This document shows positions 7,685-15,024 of a stretch of 64,000 nt of DNA, in pieces. The notes beneath the pieces are model-generated. The model ran no database searches. It was not told where the DNA came from and saw only the letters and a program-made list of their open reading frames with translations. The stretch covers positions 186,001 through 250,000 of the forward strand of contig NZ_LWQS01000038.1 of NCBI RefSeq assembly GCF_001650695.1, given 5' to 3'. The DNA is from Chloroflexus islandicus (lineage in GTDB: Bacteria > Chloroflexota > Chloroflexia > Chloroflexales > Chloroflexaceae). Position numbers and translations under genes: made by a program. How positions within the stretch are numbered: position 1 is the stretch's first letter; the number at the start of each line of letters is the position of its first letter.

Positions 7685-9463
7685 TCAACGATAGATCACC
7701 GGCGTATAGGTGCGATAGAGCGTTGTCACCACGCGCAAAGTGATGGGGATGCTTTGCGTGCCGGCGCTGCCGGCGTTGACCGTGAGCGTGACGGTGTAGT
7801 TGCCCGGCGTCAGGCCGGCTGGATTAACCCGGTAGCGCAATATGCTCGTATGGCCGCTACCGCTGGTCGTTTCGAGCGTGAACCAGCTCGCGCTGCCGCT
7901 CGCCGTCCAATTGATGCTGGCCGAACCCAGATTCTGCACCACCAGCGCGTAGCTCGTCGCCGGATCGGTCGCTAGCATTGGAATGTTCACACTTGCCGGC
8001 GCAACTGCCAATTGCGCCGGCGTATCTTGGCGCAGATAGACCGGCGTGCCACTGAGCGGGATTTGGGCCTGCCCGCCACTGATCGTTTGCGGCAGCACCA
8101 CGCCGTCACGGCTGAGCAGTTGCGCGCTGCGACCGGCCTCCAGCGGTATGGTGCGCGTCTCGGCGTTGCCGGTCGTCCACAACAGATCAACCAGCGCGCC
8201 GGTCGCGGTCTGGAAGCGGAGGTGGTAGTGGGCGGCGGGGATAAGGGCGTTGTTCTGATGGACATAGCTATGTAATGGCCCAAAGCCAATAAACAGCGCC
8301 CTGCCAAGCTGCGCCGTGAGCATAGCGTATGCGTCGGCGGCAGGCTTGCGGGCATAGCCTTGGCTCCGATTGCGCAACAGTGCAGCGTTCCCCCACAAAT
8401 CACTGGCTGGGCTATCAAACTTATCTTCAAGCTGGAACCAGTTAATATGTTGTACGCCTAACGCGAGCGCGATCCCGTGGCTGCGCACCAGCCAATCAGC
8501 TTGCTCTTGCTCGCTGCGACAAACGGCTTCAGTAGACGTGCAGGTCGACCACCCCAGTTCACTGATCCAGAGCGGCACATGTGGCCCGCGCTGGGAATCG
8601 AGCCAGCCACGGGCATTGCTGATCCGCCCCCACAGTGAGACCAAGCCGTACAAGCCAACCCGATCCGGAGCGGTATCAGGCATAAAGGGATGAATCGCCA
8701 GCGCATCAAAGCTGGTTTGGGCAGCAGGAACCGCCGCAAACGCCGCACCGAGAAATTCAAGCCCGTCACGATTGCCTTCCGTGCGCCAATAGCCATCAAA
8801 CACGTAGACGCCGCCGGTCGCGACAATCGCTGTTGGATCAGCCTCTTTGGCCGCAGCATACCCCGCCGCCAGCAACGCGCCGTATTCGTTTGCTTCACCC
8901 GGCCAAGTCTCCCAATGATTCGGTTCATTCCAAATCTGCCACACCGCCACCCTTGGCGAACCGGGAGCGTCGTTAAAACCATCGCCATCGTAACGTTCGA
9001 CCGCCGCGCGGACAAAATCGGCGAAATCTTGCGGGTTAGCTGGCGGGCACCAGTAGTCGAGCGAGCCGCCGTTGCGCGTGATCCGGCTGCCGCAATCAGC
9101 GACCCGCGCCCACCCCGGCGTCGTCAGCAGCATCCCGACAATGCCGAACCCACCATTCGCCGCCTGCGCCAGCGCGGCATCCATCAATCCCCACGTAAAG
9201 GTTCCTTTGCGCGGCTCAAGATTAGCCCAACTGATCTCTTCGCGCACCCACTCGGCGCCAAGTTCGCGCGTGGCGTTGATCAATGCTGCCAGATCATCGT
9301 TGCGGTTCTGCGGCAACCGTTCCAAGCCGCTGAAGTAGGTATTCATCCCGAACGTGGTCAGGCGGGGCGGTTGGCCGGGGGCGGCCAAACCGGCAATTGG
9401 CCAAACTGCAAGGAGCAAGGCGACAATGAGCAAAACCGGTCGCCAAAATAAGAGGTGACGCAT
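7685..9463 (-). CDS. Secreted clan GH-A glycoside hydrolase with a C-terminal BACON-type domain
   Basis: A signal peptide (about residues 1-28, LLIVALLLAVWPIAGLAAPG) leads a TIM-barrel glycosidase resembling GH5/GH39 enzymes. The acid/base Glu is likely Glu180 in WQIWNEPN and the nucleophile Glu302 in WISELGW. Residues about 485-580 look like a BACON-type beta domain (NWTASGSASWFTLE, LTPGNYTVTLTV). It ends TYTPVIYR, a short Pro-hydrophobic-Arg tail also seen on the SGNH hydrolase at 15025. The substrate cannot be read from sequence; a beta-linked polysaccharide is likely. It is divergent from the pgl genes, with about 220 bases between. Confidence 0.8.
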   Translation of the reverse strand: MRHLLFWRPVLLIVALLLAVWPIAGLAAPGQPPRLTTFGMNTYFSGLERLPQNRNDDLAALINATRELGAEWVREEISWANLEPRKGTFTWGLMDAALAQAANGGFGIVGMLLTTPGWARVADCGSRITRNGGSLDYWCPPANPQDFADFVRAAVERYDGDGFNDAPGSPRVAVWQIWNEPNHWETWPGEANEYGALLAAGYAAAKEADPTAIVATGGVYVFDGYWRTEGNRDGLEFLGAAFAAVPAAQTSFDALAIHPFMPDTAPDRVGLYGLVSLWGRISNARGWLDSQRGPHVPLWISELGWSTCTSTEAVCRSEQEQADWLVRSHGIALALGVQHINWFQLEDKFDSPASDLWGNAALLRNRSQGYARKPAADAYAMLTAQLGRALFIGFGPLHSYVHQNNALIPAAHYHLRFQTATGALVDLLWTTGNAETRTIPLEAGRSAQLLSRDGVVLPQTISGGQAQIPLSGTPVYLRQDTPAQLAVAPASVNIPMLATDPATSYALVVQNLGSASINWTASGSASWFTLETTSGSGHTSILRYRVNPAGLTPGNYTVTLTVNAGSAGTQSIPITLRVVTTLYRTYTPVIYR

Positions 9464-9683
9464 AACCGGAACCCATCAATAGCAAGGAGATCAATGACGT
9501 GTGCAACCTTCCAAACAGCAGTGTAATAGAAAACTGTAACCAGTGAGAAACTTAGCGCATCTCCCCAAAAACTCGCTCAATATAACAGAACGTCACCAGT
9601 TACACCACTCCCTGTCATCCAACTGACATCTTCGCCCGCTACGATAGCAACGTCCCGTAAAAACCTCGTTGAAGGAGCCGCTT

Positions 9684-10328
9684 ATGTATCGCCGATACGG
9701 GAAACGTCTGCTCGATCTGATCATTGTGATTCCAGCGCTGATCATGCTCGCACCCGTGATGGCGATCATTGCATTGTTCGTGCGGATCAAGCTCGGTCGC
9801 GGCGTGTTCTTCCGCCAGCGCCGGCCCGGCTTGCATGGCCGCCCATTTGTGATGCTCAAGTTCCGTACCATGACCGATGCGCGCGATGCGCAGGGCCGGC
9901 TGTTGCCCGACGAACAACGGTTGACGCCATTTGGCCGGTTTTTGCGCAGCACCAGCCTCGATGAACTGCCCGAACTGTTCTGCGTGCTGCGTGGCGAAAT
10001 GAGTCTGGTCGGGCCGCGCCCACTGCTGATGCAGTATCTCGAACGCTACACCCCGGAACAGCGGCGCCGGCACGAGGTCTTGCCGGGTATCACTGGTTTA
10101 GCGCAGATCAACGGGCGCAATGCCCTCTCGTGGGAGGAAAAGTTTGCCTACGATACACAGTACGTCGATCAGTTGTCACTATGGCTTGATTTGAAGATTC
10201 TTGCGCTTACGCTTTGGAAGGTGTTCAAACGCGAAGGGATCAGCCAACCGGGCCACGCCACTGCCGAAGAGTTTATGGGAACGCCGCCATTGCCGCCCGC
10301 GCAGCCACAACTGGCGAGTAGTGATTAG
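9684..10328 (+). CDS. pglC: PglC-like phosphoglycosyl transferase, starts a lipid-linked glycan
   Basis: Monotopic phosphoglycosyl transferase that moves a phosphosugar from a UDP-sugar to undecaprenyl phosphate. One N-terminal re-entrant hydrophobic helix (about 10-33) is followed by the catalytic fold: KFRTM, catalytic Asp93-Glu94 in STSLDELPELF (same numbers as C. jejuni PglC by my count), MSLVGPRPLL, PGITGLAQINGRN, and the tail KREGISQPGHATAEEF, closely matching the C. jejuni PglC C-terminus. The start is ATG 9684 with GAAGGAG upstream. With pglD, E and F downstream, the expected substrate is UDP-diNAc-bacillosamine. Confidence 0.85.
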   Translation: MYRRYGKRLLDLIIVIPALIMLAPVMAIIALFVRIKLGRGVFFRQRRPGLHGRPFVMLKFRTMTDARDAQGRLLPDEQRLTPFGRFLRSTSLDELPELFCVLRGEMSLVGPRPLLMQYLERYTPEQRRRHEVLPGITGLAQINGRNALSWEEKFAYDTQYVDQLSLWLDLKILALTLWKVFKREGISQPGHATAEEFMGTPPLPPAQPQLASSD

Positions 10329-10329
10329 G

Positions 10330-10936
10330 ATGGGGCGCGGGCAAGCCGCTGCGGGCGAGCCGCCCGCGCTCCACGCAGGCGTGTCGTCATGAGCACGGGG
10401 CGCAAGCCGCCGGCCCGCCGCCAGCCGCTGCGGGCGAGCCGCCCGCCCTCCACGCAGGCGTATCGTCATGAGCACGGGGCGCGGGCCGCCGGCCCGCCAT
10501 CAGGGCAACGGGGTGCAAGCCGCCGCCAGCCGCTGCGGGCGAGCCGCCCGCCCTCCACGCAGGCGTGTCGTCATGAGCACGGGGCGCAAGCCGCCGGCCC
10601 GCCACCAGCCGCTGCGGGCGAGCCGCCCGCCCTCCACGCAGGCGTGTCGTCATGAGCACGGGGCGCGGGCCGCCGGCCCGCCACCAGTCGCTGCGGGCGA
10701 GCCGCCCGCAATCCACGCGGGCGTGTCGTCATGAGCACGGGGCGCAAGCCGCCGGCCCGCCATCAGGGCAACGGGGCGCAAGCCGCCGCCAGCCGCTGCG
10801 GGCGAGCCGCCCGCCCTCCACGCAGGCGTGTCGTCATGAGCACGGGGCGCGGGCCGCCGGCCCGCCATCAGGGCAACGGGGCGCAAGCCGCCGCCAGCCG
10901 CTGCGGGCGAGCCGCCCGCCCTCCATGCGCACCGGC
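10330..10936. repeat. GC-rich tandem repeat array, 79-bp and 105-bp units
   Basis: Units starting ATGAGCACGGGGCGC lie at 10389, 10468, 10573, 10652, 10731 and 10836, with partial units at both ends. Spacings are 79, 105, 79, 79 and 105. The 105-bp form carries a 26-bp insertion that partly duplicates GGGGCGCAAGCCGCCG after CATCAGGGCAAC. Each unit contains hairpin GCGGGC-GAGCC-GCCCGC and the self-complementary GGGCCGCCGGCCC. Neither period is a multiple of three, so it is not coding despite open frames. It fills the pglC-pglD gap. There are no unique spacers, so it is not a CRISPR. Confidence 0.9.
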
Positions 10937-10987
10937 CCGCCAGCGTGTTACCATACTACACAAGCACTGATCACTATTATCTTGCTT

Positions 10988-11620
10988 ATGGCTCAACGCA
11001 TTCTCATCATCGGCGCCGGCGGACACGCTCAGGTAGTAGCTGATATCCTCTCGCAGGCAGCAGCCAATGGCGGTGAATACCATCCGATCGGCTATCTCGA
11101 CGACGACCCGCGCCGGCACGGCCAACAAGTGTTGGGACTGCCAGTCTTAGGGCCGGTAACGGCGCTAGCGGATATACCGCACGACGGGATTGTGATCGCC
11201 ATTGGCGACAACCGCACGCGCGCTCGCCTTTTTATCGAATTGACAGCGCGTGGTGAACAGTTAGTCAGCGCCATCCATCCCTCGGCAATCATCGCTGCCG
11301 GTGTCACTATTGGTCCCGGCACGATGATCTGCGCCGGCGCAATCATCAATCCCGGCAGCGTCATTGGCGCCAATGTGATTCTCAACACCGGATGCACCGT
11401 TGATCACCACAACCAGATCGGCGATCATGCCCATCTCGCCCCCGGCGTCCATACTGGCGGCGAAGTCGTCATCGGCGCTGGCGCGTTGATCGGGATCGGC
11501 GCAATCGTGATGCCCCGGCGCCGGGTCGGGGCGTGGAGTGTCGCTGGTGCTGGCGCGTTGGTGCAACGCGATGTGGCCGATGAAACGGTGGTGGCCGGCG
11601 TACCCGCCCGCCCACTATAA
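10988..11620 (+). CDS. pglD: PglD-like sugar N-acetyltransferase
   Basis: PglD acetylates the C4 amine of UDP-4-amino-sugar with acetyl-CoA in bacillosamine synthesis. The N-terminal Rossmann-like sugar-binding part (RILIIGAGGHAQVVADIL, GYLDDDP) is followed from about residue 96 by a left-handed beta helix of hexapeptide repeats (HPSAIIAAGVTIGPGT, NPGSVIGANVILNTG). The likely catalytic base is His140 in CTVDHHNQIG, equivalent to His125 of C. jejuni PglD. Ends VAGVPARPL, typical of the family. The start is ATG 10988, after the repeat array; the longer open frame upstream is repeat and rejected. Confidence 0.85.
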   Translation: MAQRILIIGAGGHAQVVADILSQAAANGGEYHPIGYLDDDPRRHGQQVLGLPVLGPVTALADIPHDGIVIAIGDNRTRARLFIELTARGEQLVSAIHPSAIIAAGVTIGPGTMICAGAIINPGSVIGANVILNTGCTVDHHNQIGDHAHLAPGVHTGGEVVIGAGALIGIGAIVMPRRRVGAWSVAGAGALVQRDVADETVVAGVPARPL

Positions 11621-11639
11621 GGACGCACGGCGTGCGTCC
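11621..11639. repeat. Palindromic hairpin between pglD and pglE
   Basis: GGACGCAC-GGC-GTGCGTCC directly follows the pglD stop codon. It belongs to the same style of GC palindrome as the one at 62758 and may be a REP-like element or a stabilising hairpin. Confidence 0.55.
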
Positions 11640-11663
11640 CATAAATGATTTAGGAGGTCACCC

Positions 11664-12833
11664 GTGCCCATTCCTATGTCTTCACCCGACATCACCGCAG
11701 CCGAAATCGCCGCCGTCAATCAGGTTTTACAAACCAACTACCTTAGCATCGGGCCCCAGATCGTCGCCTTCGAGCAAGCCATGGCCCAGTACGTTGGCCT
11801 CCCGCACGCCGTCGGGGTCAATTCCGGCACTAGCGGGTTACACCTCTGTTGCATCGCTGCCGGCGCGCGCGATGGCGATCTGGTGATCACCACCCCCTTC
11901 TCATTTATCGCCTCAGCTAACAGCATCCTCTACGAACGGGCGATCCCGGTTTTTGTCGATGTTGATCTGGCCACTGGCAACATCGATCCAACCCTCGTTG
12001 CTGAAGCCGCCGCCGATCTGAAGCGCGGCGGCGCCGCAGCAGCGCGCTGGCTTCCCCGCCGGCATGGCCCGATCGGCGCACTCAAAGCAATTATGCCCGT
12101 CCACGCTTTCGGCCAGCCTGCCGATATGGATCCCATCAACACGGTGGCTGCCGAATACGGCTTGCGCGTGATCGAAGACGCTTGCGAGGCGATCGGTTCA
12201 ACCTACAAGGGACAGATGGCCGGCACGCTTGGCGATGCGGCGGTCTTCGCGTTCTATCCCAACAAACAGATGACGACCGGCGAAGGCGGTATGATCGTTA
12301 CCCGGCACGATGATTGGGCTGCCCTCTTCCGCTCGTTGCGCAATCAGGGACGCGATGTCTTTGATGCTTGGCTCAACCACACCCGCCTCGGCTACAACTA
12401 CCGGCTCGACGAACTGAGCGCAGCGCTCGGCGTCGTGCAACTGCACCGGATCGAAGAGTTGATTGCGCGGCGGGCGCAAGTGGCCGCATGGTATCACGAA
12501 CAACTGGCCGATCTGGAGTTAGTCGAACGGCCTCAGCTCAGCCCGCATACTACCCGGATGAGCTGGTTTGTCTACGTGGTGCGGATTCTGCCGCCAGCCG
12601 ATCGCAATACCGTGATGCAACGGTTAGCCGCCGCCGGTATTCCGAGCCGGCCCTATTTTACGCCAATCCATCTGCAACCCTTCTACCGCGATTTGTTTGG
12701 CTATGAGCGCGGCGATTTTCCGGTCACTGAACAACTCGGCGACCGATCGCTGGCGTTGCCGTTTTCTAGCGTGATGCGCGAAGAGCAGGTTGCCGAGGTG
12801 GTAGACTGCCTACGGATGGCGCTCCAGGCGTAA
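11664..12833 (+). CDS. pglE: PglE-like PLP-dependent UDP-sugar aminotransferase
   Basis: DegT/DnrJ/EryC1/StrS aminotransferase that converts the 4-keto sugar made by PglF to the 4-amino sugar, using Glu as donor. Visible: GVNSGTSGLHL (PLP phosphate site), TTPFSFIASANS, EDACEAIGSTYKG, and the PLP lysine Lys201 in FAFYPNKQMTTGEGG. A short insertion (about 119-140, Gly/Ala/Arg rich) is not typical of the family. AGGAGGT lies 9 bases before the ATG. 389 residues, normal length. Confidence 0.88.
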   Translation: MPIPMSSPDITAAEIAAVNQVLQTNYLSIGPQIVAFEQAMAQYVGLPHAVGVNSGTSGLHLCCIAAGARDGDLVITTPFSFIASANSILYERAIPVFVDVDLATGNIDPTLVAEAAADLKRGGAAAARWLPRRHGPIGALKAIMPVHAFGQPADMDPINTVAAEYGLRVIEDACEAIGSTYKGQMAGTLGDAAVFAFYPNKQMTTGEGGMIVTRHDDWAALFRSLRNQGRDVFDAWLNHTRLGYNYRLDELSAALGVVQLHRIEELIARRAQVAAWYHEQLADLELVERPQLSPHTTRMSWFVYVVRILPPADRNTVMQRLAAAGIPSRPYFTPIHLQPFYRDLFGYERGDFPVTEQLGDRSLALPFSSVMREEQVAEVVDCLRMALQA

Positions 12834-13016
12834 TTGGAACAATATATCCCATTCTAACAATATTTTCATCATTGGGGCAGCAGTTCACATCCCTTGTTCA
12901 CCTACAACCCGTAGCATGCAAACAGCGCCCGGCAACGAATGAGCAGCGTTCACCTTTCCAGCCTCCTCACACCAACGCTGCATTTTCCTGTAGCAGCAAC
13001 CGGAAAGGAGCCCGGC

Positions 13017-14969
13017 TTGAAGCTCATTCCCTCATCACCTATCCGCAATCGTTATTTTTTCTTTCTCGATCTCGTTCTATTACCATTGGCAGCATACTTG
13101 AGCTTTTGGGTGCGGCTTGATCATGTGCCGGCAGGCCCCGCGTTAGCTGGCTGGCTCGTACTAACTGTGATTACGACGCCAGTACATTTGCTGGTCTTCC
13201 GACGGTTGGGTATCTATTCCCGCTACTGGCGCTACGCCTCGATCGACGAATTGTTGCTGCTGATTTCAGCCGTATCGCTGGCGATGATCGTCACCACTCC
13301 GGTTGCATTTGTGGTGGCTAGCATTACGCCCGTAGCCCTTGTCCCCCGTTCGGTGCCTATCATTTTCTTCTTCTTCGGGCTAGCGGCAACCATCGGGCCG
13401 CGCTTGCTCGCCCGCTTGCTCTGGCACCGCGATGCGCTTAAGCGCAAGCGCAAAGGAGAATTAAACGGCAAGATGCAGCGGGTGCTCATTATGGGCGCTG
13501 GTTCGGCGGGCACGATGATTGCGCGCGAGCTGCGCGATAATCCCCAATTGGGCATGGTAGTCGTCGGTTTCCTTGACGACGATCCGCTCAAGCACGGTAT
13601 GCACATCTACGGCGCACCAGTCTTGGGCAATCGCTTCGATATTCCACGGCTGGTTCGCGAGCATAATGCCCATTACGTCATTATTGCGATGCCATCGGCG
13701 GCTGGCAAAGATATTCGCAGCATCGTCGAACTCTGCGAACGCACCAACGTCAAGACCAAGATTATGCCCGGTCTTTATGAAATGCTCGATGGCAAGGTGA
13801 GCGTCAACCAATTGCGCAATGTGCAAATCGAAGACCTCTTGCGCCGGTCGCCGGTGCAAACCGATATTGCCGCCGTGCATAACCTGTTGCAAGGCAAGCG
13901 GGTGATGGTCACCGGCGGCGGCGGTTCAATCGGCTCGGAACTCTGCCGCCAAATCCTACGCGCTCAGCCGGAAGAGCTGATCATCCTCGGTCACGGCGAG
14001 AACTCGGTCTTCACCATCGAGCAGGAGCTGCGCCGGATCGCGCCGCCAACAACTAAATTGACGACCGTCATTGCCGATATTCGCTTCGCCGAGCGAATCA
14101 TGTATATCTTTGAGCAGTACCGCCCAGAGATCGTGTTCCACGCCGCCGCCCATAAACATGTGCCGCTGATGGAACTCCATCCCGCTGAAGCGGTCACCAA
14201 CAATGTGCTCGGCACCCGCAACTTGCTCAGCGCGGCAATGCAGGTGGATGTCAGCCATTTTGTGATGATTTCGAGCGATAAGGCGGTGAACCCGACCAAT
14301 GTCATGGGGGCGACCAAGCGCGTGGCTGAGTTGCTGGTGCATGAAGCCGCTCGCCAGAGCGGGCGCTCGTATGTGGCGGTGCGCTTCGGCAATGTGCTCG
14401 GTTCACGCGGCTCGGTAGTGCTCACCTTTAAGCAGCAGATCGCGAGCGGCGGGCCAGTGACCGTGACCCATCCCGACATGCGCCGCTTCTTTATGACCAT
14501 TCCCGAAGCGGTGCAGTTGACCTTGCAGGCGTCAGTGTTGGGCAAAGGCGGCGAGGTGTTTGTGCTCGATATGGGCGAGCCGATCCGGATCGTTGATCTG
14601 GCCCGCGATATGATTGAGCTGTCGGGATTGCAGGTCGGGCGTGATATTGATATCGTCTTTACCGGTCTGCGCCCCGGTGAGAAGCTCTACGAGGAGTTGT
14701 TTGTCGAGGGCGAAGAATACGAGCGCACCAGCCATGCGAAGATCTTTATCGCCCACAACGCTGCCAAACTGGTGCCAAAGGCGTTGGCCGACCAAATCCG
14801 GATTCTCGAACTCGCTGCATTTCGCGATGATACCGCAGTAGTGTTGCGCACGTTGCACCGGCTGGTGCCCACATTCAAGCAACCGGTGCCGGCGCCAATG
14901 ACCGAACCCAAACCGCGCGAACAGGCGGTGGGAGAGCCGCTGTGGAAACGGCAACTTGCGAGTGATTAG
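13017..14969 (+). CDS. pglF: PglF-like membrane UDP-GlcNAc 4,6-dehydratase
   Basis: Polytopic CapD/FlaA1-family dehydratase, first step of UDP-bacillosamine synthesis. About four N-terminal membrane helices (residues 8-130) are followed by a Rossmann domain (LIMGAGSAGTMIARELRD) and the SDR catalytic domain (VMVTGGGGSIGSELCRQI, FHAAAHKHVPLME, MISSDKAVNPTNVMGATKR, RPGEKLYEELF). The active-site region has ISSDKA where short-chain enzymes carry Tyr, as in the PglF/FlaA1 group. The chosen start is TTG 13017, preceded by GGAAAGGAG at 7 bases; an upstream ATG at 12939 has no such site. Ends RQLASD, echoing PglC's PQLASSD. Confidence 0.87.
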   Translation: MKLIPSSPIRNRYFFFLDLVLLPLAAYLSFWVRLDHVPAGPALAGWLVLTVITTPVHLLVFRRLGIYSRYWRYASIDELLLLISAVSLAMIVTTPVAFVVASITPVALVPRSVPIIFFFFGLAATIGPRLLARLLWHRDALKRKRKGELNGKMQRVLIMGAGSAGTMIARELRDNPQLGMVVVGFLDDDPLKHGMHIYGAPVLGNRFDIPRLVREHNAHYVIIAMPSAAGKDIRSIVELCERTNVKTKIMPGLYEMLDGKVSVNQLRNVQIEDLLRRSPVQTDIAAVHNLLQGKRVMVTGGGGSIGSELCRQILRAQPEELIILGHGENSVFTIEQELRRIAPPTTKLTTVIADIRFAERIMYIFEQYRPEIVFHAAAHKHVPLMELHPAEAVTNNVLGTRNLLSAAMQVDVSHFVMISSDKAVNPTNVMGATKRVAELLVHEAARQSGRSYVAVRFGNVLGSRGSVVLTFKQQIASGGPVTVTHPDMRRFFMTIPEAVQLTLQASVLGKGGEVFVLDMGEPIRIVDLARDMIELSGLQVGRDIDIVFTGLRPGEKLYEELFVEGEEYERTSHAKIFIAHNAAKLVPKALADQIRILELAAFRDDTAVVLRTLHRLVPTFKQPVPAPMTEPKPREQAVGEPLWKRQLASD

Positions 14970-15024
14970 GTAGATGGTTCGTAGGCAGACGAGACTCTGA
15001 CACCCTGCCAGCCGGTGATACCCT

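Noticed and set aside
8690-9451. 253-residue open frame opposite the secreted glycosidase
   Set aside because: Shadow of a gene with clear catalytic motifs and signal peptide; no start signal.
10330-10936. Tandem array as a CRISPR
   Set aside because: Units are contiguous with no unique spacers, and no cas genes are near.
10389-10987. Open frames starting at each ATGAGCACGGGG of the repeat array, including a long one running into pglD
   Set aside because: The repeat period (79 or 105 bases, 79 not a multiple of 3) shifts frame, the products are low-complexity Arg/Pro/Gly, and pglD has its own start at 10988.
12939-13016. Upstream ATG extension of pglF
   Set aside because: The added 26 residues are not membrane-like, and a strong GGAAAGGAG precedes TTG 13017 instead.
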